In this document: positions 23,101 through 36,409 of the stretch, piece after piece
How positions within the stretch are numbered: position 1 is the first letter of the stretch
How the letters are laid out: each line of letters opens with the position of its first letter
NCBI GenBank assembly: GCA_965153355.1
Contig: OZ231127.1
Span: 40,610,001 to 40,674,000 of the forward strand
Length of the DNA: 64,000 bases
Direction of reading: 5' to 3'
From: Flaccisagitta enflata
Lineage: Eukaryota; Chaetognatha; Sagittoidea; Aphragmophora
Notes under the pieces: model-generated
Told to the model about the DNA's origin: nothing
What the model saw: the letters and a program-made list of their open reading frames with translations, nothing else
Database searches by the model: none
Translations under genes and position numbers: made by a program

Positions 23101-26100
23101 CGAGAACGACGATAATGACCAATCCACAAAATAATGGCCAATCCATAATAAATTCGCCAAACCAATCCAATTCCATAATTGTTGTATATCCATAATACGA
23201 CGCCATCTTAAACCCACGATGAATATATACACGGAGAGGGAGGGAGAGAGAGGGGGAGAGAGAAAGGGAAGGAGAGGGAGGGTGGGAGGGGCAGGGAGAG
23301 AGGGGGAGAGAGGGTGGGAGGGGCAGGGAGAGAGGGAGGGAGAGGGGGAGAGAGGGAGGGAGGGCGGGAGGGGGAGAGAGAGAGAGTGAGACTGATAGCC
23401 ATAACCAGATTCAGACAGCAAAATGAAAACAACCGGACGCATGAATATGAGAACAGATAGAGGCACCAATGCCCAACATATATACAGCCCCAATGGGGTT
23501 TGAGAAGAAACAAGGACCACAGAGAGGCCCAACATATATACAGAGGAAGACAAAAAGTCGCAAAAGCGTTAGATGGTCAGTGGTACCCGTTGCCCCTATG
23601 TGAGTGTATGTGGGTGTGAGGTGGTTAGAGGGGCAGCGGCCCCGAAGGGGCCGATGACCTATGCTGTTTTTATTTGGGCCTCAAGGATGGAATTAGGGCC
23701 TGGAGGCTGGAATTGGGGCCTTGAGGCTTGGATTAGGGCCTTGAGGCTGGGATTTGAGCTTCGAGGCTGGGATTTCAGCTTCAAGGCTGAGATTTGAGCT
23801 TCAAGGCTGGGATTTGAGCTTTGAGGTTGGGATTTGAGCTTCGGGGCAGGGATTTGAGCTTGGAAGCTGGTATTTGAGCTTTGAGGCTAGGATTTGAGCT
23901 TCAAGGCTGGGATTTGTGCCCTGAGACTGGGATTTGAACCTAAGGGCTGGGATTTGAGCCTCGAGGCTGGGATTTGAGCCTCAAGGCTGGGATTTGAGCT
24001 TTGAAGCGGGGATTTGAGCCTCGAAGCTAGGATTTGGGTCTCGAGACTAGGATTTGGGCCTTGAGGGGGGGGGGGGACGGAGAAGGAGGAGAAGAAAGAG
24101 GAGGAGGAGAAATTTCCCCTATGTGTGAAAGCCGCTGCCCAAAAGGAAGAAAAGACAGAAAGAAAAAAGAAAAAAAAAAAAAAGAAAAAAAAGGCCAAAA
24201 GAGCCAGTGGGACCACTGCACGCGCATATATGCCCAAAAAAAAGAAGCAAAAACACAGAGGCACAAGGCCAAAAAACAAAAACACAGAGGCACAAGGCCA
24301 ATAGTCGCAAAAGCGTTAGATGGTCAGCGGTACCCGTTGCCCCTATGTGAGTGAATGTGAATGTGAGGTAGTTAGAGGGGCAGCGGCCCTGAAGGGGCCG
24401 ATGACCTATGCTGTTTTTATTTTGGCCTAAAGGCTGGAATTGGGGCCTTGAGGCTTGGATTAGGGCCTTGAGGCTGGGATTAGGGTCTTGAGGCTGGGAT
24501 TTGAGCTTCGAGACTAGGATTTGAGCTTCGAGGCTGGGATTTGAGCTTTGAGGGTGGGATTTGAGCTGTGAGGCTGGGATTTGAGCTTCGAGGCTGGGAT
24601 TTGAGCTTTGAGGCTGGGATTTGAGCTTCGAGGCTGGGATTTGAGCTTCGAGGCTGGGATTTGAGCTTCGAGGCTGGGATTTGAGCTTCGAGGCTGGGAT
24701 TTGAGCTTCGAGGCTGGGATTTGAGCTTCGAGGCTGGGATTTGTGCCTTGAGACTGGGATTTGAGTCTCAGGGCTGGGATTTGAGCCTCAAGGCTGGGAT
24801 TTCAGCCTGGAGACTGAGATTTGAGCCTCAAGGCTGGGATTTGAGCTTCAAAGCGGGGATTTGAGCCTCGAAGCTAGGATTTGGGTCTCGAGACTAGGAT
24901 TTGGGCCCCCGGGACGGAGAGGAAGGAGGAGAAGAAGGAGAAGAAGAAGGAGAAATTTCCCCTGTGTGTGAAAGCATAGGTCATCGGCCCCTTCGGGGCC
25001 GCTGCCCAAAAAGCACAGGCACCAGGCCAGAAGGCAAAACAGCAGAGGCACAAGGCCAAAGGGCAAAAAAAAAAAAGAACAAGGCCAAAGGCAAAAAGCA
25101 GAGGCAAAAAAAAGAGGCAAAAGGCCAAGAGGCAAAAAAGCAGAGGCACAAGGCCAAAAGGCAAACTAGTCATCCAAGGATCGCACATGGTCAGCGGTAC
25201 CCGATGCCCTGCTTGGGGTGATCAAGTGAAGAAGTGGAGTGAGAGCAGGGCAGCGGCCCCAAAGGGCCGATGTCCTGTAGGACACAGGGGGGAATTTCCA
25301 GACGTCCTGAGGGGGAATATAGCAGGCTTAAGAGGAGGGCTGATTTGGGGCCTGGAATGCTGATTTGAGGTCTGGAGAGCGGATTTGAGGCCTGGAGAGC
25401 TGATTTGATGCCTTGAGAGCTGATTTGAGGCCTGGAGCGATTTGAGGCCCAGAGAGCTAATTTGAGCCTGGAGGCTAATTTGAGGCTGAGGCTAAATCAG
25501 GCCTGAGTGAGATATGAGGCCTCGATAGCCCAGCCGGGGACGGAAGGACGGACGGAAGGACGGACGGAAGGACGGGCGTCTGAAATTCCCCTGTGTCCCA
25601 CAGGACATCGGCCCTTTGGGGCCGCTGCCCAAAAAGCAGAGGCACAAGGCCAAAAGGCAAAAAAGCAGAGGCACAAGGCCAAAAGGCAAAAAAGCAGAGG
25701 CACAAGGCCAAAAGGCAAAAAACGCAGAGGCACAAGGCCAAAAGGCAAAAAACGCAGAGGCACAAGGCCAAAAGGCAAAAAAGCAGAGGCACAAGGCCAA
25801 AAGGCAAAAAAAGCAGAGGCACAAGGCCAAAAGGAAAAATAAAATCATCCGGGCAAGCCAGCGCAAGAGCGGCAGCCACGAGCAGAACAGGAAAAACGCC
25901 CATAAGGGGCCAGAAGGTCCAACTTGGTCCTTTCCTTGAAAGAGGCAATGCTAGGGGACTGCTTCATTCCTGTTTGCAAAGAATTCCATATTTGAGGGGC
26001 AACACTCCTAATTGACCTACGATCCGAATGACTAACAAAAAAGTTATTTTTTGCCCCTCTGGTCAAGTGACCATGATCTACTTTATCTAAAAAGGCAGTC

Positions 26101-26636
26101 ATTCCCCCCGGTAGCAAACCCCTGGACATTTTGTATGAGAAAATCCTAACACTCTGGGTGAATAGGTCATCCACCTTGAGTGTATTCAATTGGGCAAACA
26201 AAGGGTCAGCATGGGAGATGTGACTTGCACCACAGATTATTCTTACCAAACATTTCTGAAGGGACAATAACCGATCCCTTAACCCCAAGTTTCTATCCCC
26301 CTTAAAATTACCCCAATTAATCAAACAATACTGAAGGTGGGGTAGGACCATTGTGTTACATAAAAGAAACAACCCGGGCTTATCCATAAACCTCCTGGCT
26401 CTTCCAATTATACCAGGTATATCCTTCTTTAAAACAGCCCCGCGATTTAGCCCCATATTTTGGTGCTATATCTGGGTTAAGAGATCTGGACCATGAAAAG
26501 CAAGCCAGATCTCTTTTTTTCTTTATTCACTCCATCTTCTATGAAGACAACAGTACTGGATGGAGGACTAAAAATCGCCCCAGATCCCTGTCCTTATTCA
26601 GATGGAATCATACTCTAACTCTCTCTCTCTTTCTCT

Positions 26637-26715
<79 letters not shown>

Positions 26716-26918
26716 CTCTCTTTCCTGTTTCTTTCTCTTTTTATTCTTTCTGTTTCCAAAAAAACTCAGGGTCACTCTTTATAGAAAGCATATGTTAGAC
26801 TTAACTTACAATCTATATGATTACCAAGACACACATAATTTTTTGAATGAATCATTTCTAAAGGTGAAGGTATCAAAGTAAGTTGGTAAAAATTCACAGA
26901 CTCAAACACACAAATGAG

Positions 26919-27009
<91 letters not shown>

Positions 27010-30000
27010 GCTTATGAGAGTAAGTTTTCTTCTCATATGTACAGTGCATGTTAACGCTACAAGAGGCTTTTTTCATCCATTGGTCACCCATCCCTAGATA
27101 CCCTCCTAAAGAAAATCGAAATACCCATTTTTTCTGACTATGTGTTTTCACTCAAGTAATATGTGGGCTACTCAAAAAAATAAAAAACAAAAAAATCCGC
27201 TTGAAATTTTTGGATTTTTTGCCATTTTTAGGCAAAAAAACACTATTTTTTGCATTTTTTTCTCTCTGAATCAGTAGAAAATGTTAGTTATGCCCCTGTG
27301 AGCCATGGAATTGGTAGGCATAGATGAAACACATTAGCTGACACGCATTGTAACTAGTTTGAGGCATTTTTGGTTCATTAACATCTTGAAAATCACAAAA
27401 AAAAAGCAAAAAAAGCTATTTTTTGGCATTTTTAAGATTTTTTTTACTTTTAACCAATAGAAAATATTAGTTGTGCCACTGTGAGACATGGAATTGGTAG
27501 GCATAGGTGAAACGCACTAGCTGGTATGCAAAGCAACTAGTTTGAAGCATTTTTGGTTTGTTATCAGTTAAAAAGTCACCTTAAAAAGCAAAAGTAACTA
27601 TTTTTATACTTCTAACCTTAAGAAAACTTCATAGAATGGGTAAAATAGAATCCAGGGTAAGCATAACAGCATGTGCGATGAGTTTTTGATCAAGTAACTG
27701 CTTCAAAATCAGCTTGAAAAGATCAGATAAAAAACAATATTGCATTAGGTTTTTTTTACATTTTTGTATAGGATATGAGCTCTATTTACTGGAACTAATA
27801 AAAAAAAAACCTTGTCAAGAGGGCTCTTTGATATTTTCACAAAAATTGATAGCATTTTTAAAGTTTTTTCAAAGTTAAAAGTAAAAAAATGCAAAAAAAT
27901 AATTATTTTTGTGACTTTATTGTGACTCTCTAGCTAATAACGAATCAAAAATGCTTCAAACTAGTTGCTTTGCATACCAGCTAGTGTGTTTCACCTATGC
28001 CTATCAATTCCATGTCTCACAGTGGCACAACTAACATTTCTTATTAGTTAAAAGTGAAAAAAGTTGTAACAATGCAAAAAAATAGCTTTTTTTGCTCTTT
28101 TTTTATGATTTTTTAGATGTTATTGAACCAAAAATGCTTCAAACTAGTTACTATGCATGTCAGCTAGTGTGTTTCATCTATGCCTACCAATTCCATGGCT
28201 CACAGGGGCATAACTAACATTTTCTACGGATTTAGAGAGAAAAAAATGCAAAATATAGTGTTTTTTTGCCTAAAAATGGCAAAAAATCCAAAATTTTCAA
28301 GCGAATTTTTTTGTTTTTTATTTTTTTGAGTAGCCTACATGTTACTTGAGTGAAAACACATAGTCAGTAAAAAATGGGTATTTCGATTTTCTTTAGGAGG
28401 GTATCTAGGGATGGGTGTGGTCTGTTCATCCGCTTTTCATGATTAAGTAACTAAAGAATCTGTTATGCCCCCATATTCATGGGAGTGGCCCGGTTCGCGA
28501 TTAAATTGGTACTTTGTGGTATTAAGAAGCAATTTCAGGTCTTGTTGAGGATTTTCTACCTTCCCTGGAGTAGCGGTTTTGGATTTACCATCATGGGTAA
28601 AAGGTGGTTGTTGAGAAAACGTCCATTTTTGGTCACTTTGGCCTCAAATTTAGGCCACTTCGCCTCAAAAATCTAACCTAAAATCCATGAGATTATTAAA
28701 CTAGAGCTCAAGATCTAACCAGTGGTGCAATCCGCATGTTTTTATCTATTTTCGTTTAGATTTTAGGGGGTTTTAAAGATGGGACCTGTGAGGGTTTTTT
28801 TGCATTATGAAATTCGGGGGAAAATTTGACAATTTTCACGTTTTTCACTATATCGCAGCTTTGGATTGACCAATCATTAAAAAATTGGTGACCAAATTGA
28901 AGATTTTTTGTTGCTCTAACTGATTCTGCAAAAATTTTTGATCGAAATGGCCTCGAAAAAATTTTATTCACTCTCAAAGCAGGTGAAAAAAGTCAAATTT
29001 CTATGTCATTTGGCTAGTTTTCATTGAAAAATTAGGCCACTTTCAATCTGAAAATTGACTTAAAATTCATGAGCAAATCAAACTTCTGCTCAAGATCTAA
29101 TCGGTGGTGCAATTGGCATGTTTAAATATTGCTGCATTTAGATTTGACAGAACTTCAAAGATACAAGGGTATGGTGAAATGTTGATTTTTTTACCATTTT
29201 GGTCACTTTTGGCGCAAAATTAGGCCCCTTTGCCTCTTAAATCGAACCTTAAATGTATAAAAATATAAAACTAGAGCTCAAGAGCTAACCAGTGGTGCAA
29301 TCCGCATATTTCTATCTTTATTTGTTAAGATTTCAGAGGGTTTTAAAGATAGGGCTCATGAAGGTTTATTTCTTACATGAAATGTGAGGAAAATTGGACT
29401 TTTTTCATGTTTTTTGCCTTATCTCACCTTTGTATGAACCGATTTTGAAAAAATTGGTTACTAATTAAAGAATTTTTGATGTTCTAGCTGATCCTGAAAA
29501 AAATTTTGACCGATTTGGCCTCAAATTCTTTTTATTGACTCTCAAAGCAGGTGAAGAGAAGTCCAATTTTTGGTCATTTTCAGAATTTTATTTTCAAGAT
29601 ATACGGCCATAAATGGGTGGGCAGGGGCAGAATGTGCATGGGATAGGGCAGTGTGTGGGTGGGCAGGGGTCGTGATTTTGTCAGGCAGGGGCTGTTTTGG
29701 GCGGGCAGGGGTTGTTTTGGGCAGGAGCTGTATAGTGGGTGGGCAAAATTTGTTTTTGCAGTCCCTTTGAAAAAGATGCAATTCAGCAAAATGGTGTCTC
29801 ACTTTAGAGAGCTCTAGCTCCTAAATCGTTAGAGATACAGATCTGGGATTGGTCTAGAATAAAAGATAATTTGAAAATCTTCAAAATCACTTTCTTCAAT
29901 AAATTTTTTAAACATTTTTTAAGTTAGTTTCATCAGCAAATAAAAAGGTGCGTCTTTTTAATTCGCATAGTAAAATCACTAAAATGACATAGGAGTTGAC

Positions 30001-33000
30001 TTTTTTGCACCTACTTTGAGAGTCAATAAAAAAATTTGAGGCCATATCGGTCAAAAAAATTTTCAGGATCAGCTAGAACATCAAAAATTCTTTAATTTAG
30101 TCACCAATTTTTTTCAAAATTGGTTCATACAAACGTGAGATATGGCAAAAAACGTGAAAAAAGTCCAATTTTCCTCACATTTCATGTAAGAAATAAGCCT
30201 TCATGAGCCCTATCTTTAAAACCCTCTCAAATCTTAACAAATAAAGATGGAAATATGCAGATTGCGCCACTGGTTAGCTTTTGAGCTCTAGTTTCATAAT
30301 CTCATGGATTTTAGGTTCAATTTCAAAGGCGAAGTGGCCTAATTTTGAGCCAAAAGTGACCAAAAAGATAAAAAATCAACATTTCACCATACCCTTGTAT
30401 ATTTGAAGTTCTGTAAAAATTGAATGCAGCAACATCTGAACATGCCGATTGCACCACTGATTAGCTCTTGAGCAGCAGTTTGATTTGCTCATGAATTTTA
30501 AGTCAATTTTCAGTTTGGAAGTGGCCTAATTTTTCAAAAAGAAATAGCCTAAATGACGTTAAAATTTGACTTTTTTCATCTGCTTTGAGAGTAAATAAAA
30601 TTTTTTCGAGGCCATATCGATCAAAATTTTTTTCCGGAATCAGTTGAAGCATCAAAAACTCTTCAATTTGGTCACCAATTTTTTAAAGATTCGTCAATCC
30701 AAGGCTGCGGTATAGTAAAAAACGTGAAAATTGTCAAATTTTCCCCCGAATTTCATATGCAAAAAAACGCTCACAAGCCCCATCTTTAAAACCCTCTAAA
30801 ATCTAAACGAAAATAGATAAAAACATGCGGATTGCACCACTGGTTAGATCTTGAGCTCTAGTTTAATAATCTCATGGATTTTAGGTTCGATTTCTGAGGC
30901 AAAGTGGCCTAAATTTGGGGCCAAAGTGACCAAAATTGGACATTTTCCCAACAACCACTTATTACCCATGGTAGTAAAACCAAAACCGCCACTCCAGGGA
31001 AGGTAGAAAATCCTCAACAACACCTGAAATTGCTTTTTAATACCACAAAGTACCAATTTGATCGCGAACCGGGCAACTGCCATGAATATGGGGGCATAAC
31101 AGAACGTCTGCTAAAGATGGCACATGGTTAGCGGTACCCGATGCTCAGTTGGGGGTGATCCAGTGAAAAAGGAGAGTGAGAGCAGAGTCCATATCCTGTA
31201 AAACACAGGATGTCCTGAGGGGGCATATTTCAGGCCTTAGAATTAGATGACTGATGTAGGCCACTCAAGGCGTATTTGAAGGCTGGAGGGCAGAATTGAG
31301 GCTTGGAAAGCAGATTTAAGTCACAGAGGGCTGGTTTGATACTTGGAGGGCAAAGTGAAGGTCTGGAGGGCTGAATTGAGGGCTGGGAGGACAAATTTGA
31401 GGCCTTGATGATCATTGGGGGAGAGGGGATGGAAGGACACAAGGATGGAAGGAAGGACAAACAGATAGACGGAAGGATGGATGGATGGAAGTAAAGACTG
31501 TGATCCGGAAATCCCCCCCTGTGTTCTACAGGAGATTGGCCTTTTGGGGCCGCTGCCCAAAAAGGTGGAACTAGTGATGCAGGGTCACAATATAGTTGTG
31601 GATGGGCATCCAACCTCCAGCTTAGGGGCTTTTGACTCAATATGCTTGATCCTTTATGTTTGCTAGCTATGGGCACCATTTGATGGTAGAAAACATCATC
31701 TATAGAATTTAAGACCCATTAGATAATGCAAAATGGTAATTTGGCTCTTTTTCCTTCCTATATGTTATTATGGAGAAGGAGGCAGGTGGTGGCCCAGATT
31801 GAATAAATGTATTTAGTCAAGTTTGAAGAATAAATCTAGGATATGGAGGTTGTGGTTTATGGAGGTTGGATGCCCCTGCCCACCCATCTGCAACAATATT
31901 TTGACCCTATGAATGGTTGCACTTAGAAATAGCATCCCAAAGGCAGTTAGTGATCAGTAGAGTGGTCACTATTTGACCATTTCATCTTGGCCTCTCCGGC
32001 ATGAACATGGGCCATCCATTACATAGAAATAGCATTTCCCTAAAAGGGCTTCCCTTTTAAAGCATCTGATGACTGTACGGAGTAAGATATGGCCATGAAG
32101 GTGGAGGTTTTTTTTTTCTTCATCTCTCAGCTCGTAGGTTATGCCTTTCAATTTGTATACTTGTGCAAACGCCCGGCAAGGTAATGCTTTCTATAAACAT
32201 TGACAGGATAAGTAATATAGGCTGTGTAGGCATAACTACAAACTGGACCCCCGCCCCTCAAAAAAGATGGCAAATGAAGAAGCGGCATTTTAATTTCATT
32301 CTTTTTTTTTCTCATTGGATCATTTGTGTGTCAGTGTGTGTGGGGGGGGGGGGAGGGGGTGTGTGTGTGTGAGTGTGTCACTATGAGCCAGATCAGCCCA
32401 GCTAAAGAAAATTCCCATACCCAGCCTCTCAGCCCTTGTGGCAATGATCTTGCCGCCGCCCCACCACCAAATTTTAATTTTTCATTTACTCGTATCTGTA
32501 TTTTTTTGTGAAATACCTTCAGATACATAATCTATGCCAATTGATCGGGAAAAAAGTCGAAGTCTTCGACTTTTTGACATATTTGAGATAAATAGGGTTT
32601 TCATTTTTTTATGGGGAAGTTGTGCATCTCATCCAGCTGATTGGGGCCTCCAATGAAATTAATAGGGTAAGTAAATTTACTGATTCTCTTTCATTTGGCG
32701 CCAAGCAGAATGCTCTGCGACAAATATTTTTTGTGTTATGAATTTTTAAAGATTTGTTTACAAAAAATTCAAATTAAATTTTTTAAAATTTTTTAGGTGC
32801 GCCGTAGCACCTCTATAACTAGCTCTGTCTGTTGGTCGGTTGGTTGGTCGGTTGGTTGGTTTGTCGGTCGGTTTGTCGGTCGGTCACGCTCAAGTTGAAA
32901 ATCTTTAAAAGAAACAAAAAATCACTAGAAATGATTCTGAAATATGATATGATGTTTTTTCGGTTCCCCATAGCACCTGTATAATAGGCTCTATCCGTCC

Positions 33001-34182
33001 ATCCGTCATGCTCGAATGAAAAATAGCTAAAAATGTTTGAAATCAATTGAAAGCTCATTTTGTTCATCATTGATGATACTCGTCATTTCATCCACTATAG
33101 TAATCAGCTATGGTTAGATCTGATAGAGCTGGGGATAGGTCTGATAGAGCTGGTAATAGGTTGGACAGGGTGGCAGAAATAGGGGAACGCTGGGGACGTC
33201 GTTCCTCGGACCTATACATCTGAGATGACGAGTCTCCAATTCCCAAACTGGTTTCAAAACACGAGAAATTGTCCTGTACCCTATTTTTGGCCGTACCGTA
33301 TTCCAACTGAATCTGACGCGAAATTGGCAAAGTCTGGGATTTTTTTTCTATCTATCTATCTTGATGCTAAAAAGCCACAAAAACTCACTGATTATATATG
33401 CTCTCCCCGAAGCTACAGATTCACTGTATCTGTCCATATCCAACGCCCACGTGGTGTTACAGTAGGGCTGACATCGAGCATTTTGCAATTGATACAAAAC
33501 CATTAATCATGGGAGACAGATTACTGATCAGTATTTCATTTGTATTTCTTTACAGAAAATTCATTTCAATGAGGGCAATAAACAGGCAAGGCATACTTAA
33601 CTAATGCACACCACGCAAACAAACACAGACATACATGACTACACAAAACTGAACATGGAAAAAAAAAACAATTGTAAAGCAAAGAACAAACTTGACCTTT
33701 CAGGTTTCAGTGCAGGTCTTGGACTATCAGTTTAAAACGACAGACGGAACTTCAATAACTACAATTCATCTCAATTCACTTGTCTAGAACATATATCTGC
33801 GAAGTGACGGCTTGTTGATTATCACTCAATGATCAACTCTGTTCATTCACAAGGTTATACCCACATTCCCTACTCTAGCCCTGAATAAAAATTGGGGCAC
33901 ACCACTACGCAACTCTTACAATTCATATCAATCCAATCATTCTCCAATCGAATTCATGAATGTCTTACAATGCCCCCTGTATGCTTCCAAATTACCCTTA
34001 TCTACCCCCTCAATCCATTCAAAATCATATTATGAACAGAATATAAAAATGCGGAGCTCCATTATTCATCCAACATGTGTGACGCAGATAATGATGTAAA
34101 GACCCATCCGATGAAGCGCACACGTTGTAGAGAGCCGCAAAATTAACTTTGATTCAGATGCTGCACGGCCTGTACCTGTGTA

Positions 34183-34261
<79 letters not shown>

Positions 34262-34481
34262 ATATGTTTTCCAATCCGCATGTCTGTCAGTCAATCTACG
34301 TCTCTTATATACACACCATTTGCGTTTATCTTGGAAGAAGGAGTTGGAAGCTCCGCATGATGATATCGTATTGCAGTTGTCTCCATGAAATGCAAATGCC
34401 GTCCTGATGATAAGATATTGGAGTGTTAAACCAGTCTAGGCCGCTTCATGTCTGAGTGCTTGTCTTTTTACTGAAGGTAAA

Positions 34482-34558
<77 letters not shown>

Positions 34559-36345
34559 GAAAGACATGCGCACGCACGCACACACATGCATGCACACACA
34601 CACACACATACACACGCACATACACATTGTCTATCTAACCATCAGTGAATTTTGAAGAACGATGGTCTTTGAGCTTTGATGTGAATTTCGCAACTTATTC
34701 AATGCCAGGTTTGGAGGATGTAATGATGATGCTGAAGTTCTGCGACAAAAGGAAGTACTACGAGCTTTACTATCACATTCAAACATACACCAAAAACTAA
34801 TAAGTAATGCAAAACTTATCCCCACAAAAAAATTACCACGTCAGCACTGTATTTGTTGGCAGTGATGGGGTCTTTTCTTTGTTCTTTCTTAGCCGGTTTG
34901 AAGATAATGAGTCCCGCGCATAAATATTGTTTTGGTCAGCGCCACTTTTGACATTTTCTCCAGCTTCGGCGTCTTTCAAGTTACGTCATCAGCACTTTCC
35001 AATGATGGCTTCATTCGTCCATGGCACCTTCGTCATTGGTGTTTATCACCAGTAGTTCCGTAACAGTAGTTTCGTAACAGTCGCCTTAATCATTGTCTTT
35101 TTCATCAGTTATCTTCGTCACGGTTGTCTTCATCACCGTCATCTTCAACACGTCGTCTTCATCGTCGTCGTCTTCATCGTCGTCCTCACCATCGTCTTCG
35201 TTGTCGTCGTCTTCATCGTCATCGTCTTCATTGGCGTCGTCTTCATCAGCGTCGTCTTCATCAGCGTCGTCTTCATAGATGTCTTCATCTTTGCAGTCTT
35301 CATCACCGTCGTTTTAATCATTGTTTTCATCGTCTTTGTTGTTTTCATTGTCCTCTTTTTTAACAGCGTCATCGTCTTTATCATGATCATCAATCATGTC
35401 CAAAAATTGCCAATCAAAAGTGAGGTTGTAACAATCCACATGCTGCAAATAAGCGGGGCATCAGGTCCCAGTGTCAGACTTTCATTGTTTTACCCCGCAA
35501 TAACGGATGTCAAGGGACCAACAAATTTTATCCACTATAGGCGGATTTCCCTTATTGCCAACATAGAAATTAAAAGAAATTGATATAAAGGGACCAAATT
35601 TTTAGATCTCTTATAGGCGGATTTTCATTACTCTTGGATCCGTTATAGCGGGGTTTAACTGTATCTTGATAGATAAACACTATTTTTAGGTGCGACAAAG
35701 CACCTCTATAACTGGCTGTGTCGGTCGGTCTGTCTGCTGGTTGGTAACGCATTCGTTCGACGATCCACACGTCGCACCTTATTGGCCTACTTGGCCTTGT
35801 TTCTTTCATTTACTTAATTCTAGCCTGAGCGTCCGACTGCGGGCATGTAAGCTTAGCCTCCCGATGCCCCTTTTAATATGGCGTCATCATAGTGAGCGGA
35901 AGACATTCATTTGAAGGCGAGTGCCGTGTGAGCTGACACTTGAAATATGTGTCATGAGGAAGAGGTTTCATCCAGCAAGTGCTCTGAGTCGTCAGATTCA
36001 TTGATTGGCCATTGTTATGTATGCAATGTCTGGAGATTTGTGTGGAAATTTGCGCAAATCTTCCTAAAATATTTTTTGACGATCAAGTCTCTTAATATAA
36101 ACTTCAGAAGAAGAAATTTCTGGTTGATAACAGAATCGTCTGCGATAAACCCAGGTTTCTCGGTTCGGAAGTATTGACTGCTGTTTTCTTCAGATGGATC
36201 AAGAGCTGGTCTTATAGATTTGAGGGAGGAAAAAAAGGGAGGAAAAAGGGGAGAAAAGGAGGAAAAAGAAAAAAGAGAAAAGAGAAAGGAAGAAAGAGAG
36301 AAAGGAAGAAAGAGAGCAAGAAAGAAAGAGAGAAAGAAAGAGGGA

Positions 36346-36409
<64 letters not shown>

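Noticed and set aside
25475-26015. Overlapping frames resembling repeated membrane segments or Lys/Gln/Arg repeats
   Set aside because: They come from the ~29-bp GCAGAGGCACAAGGCC array of family F; several frames and both strands are open at once.
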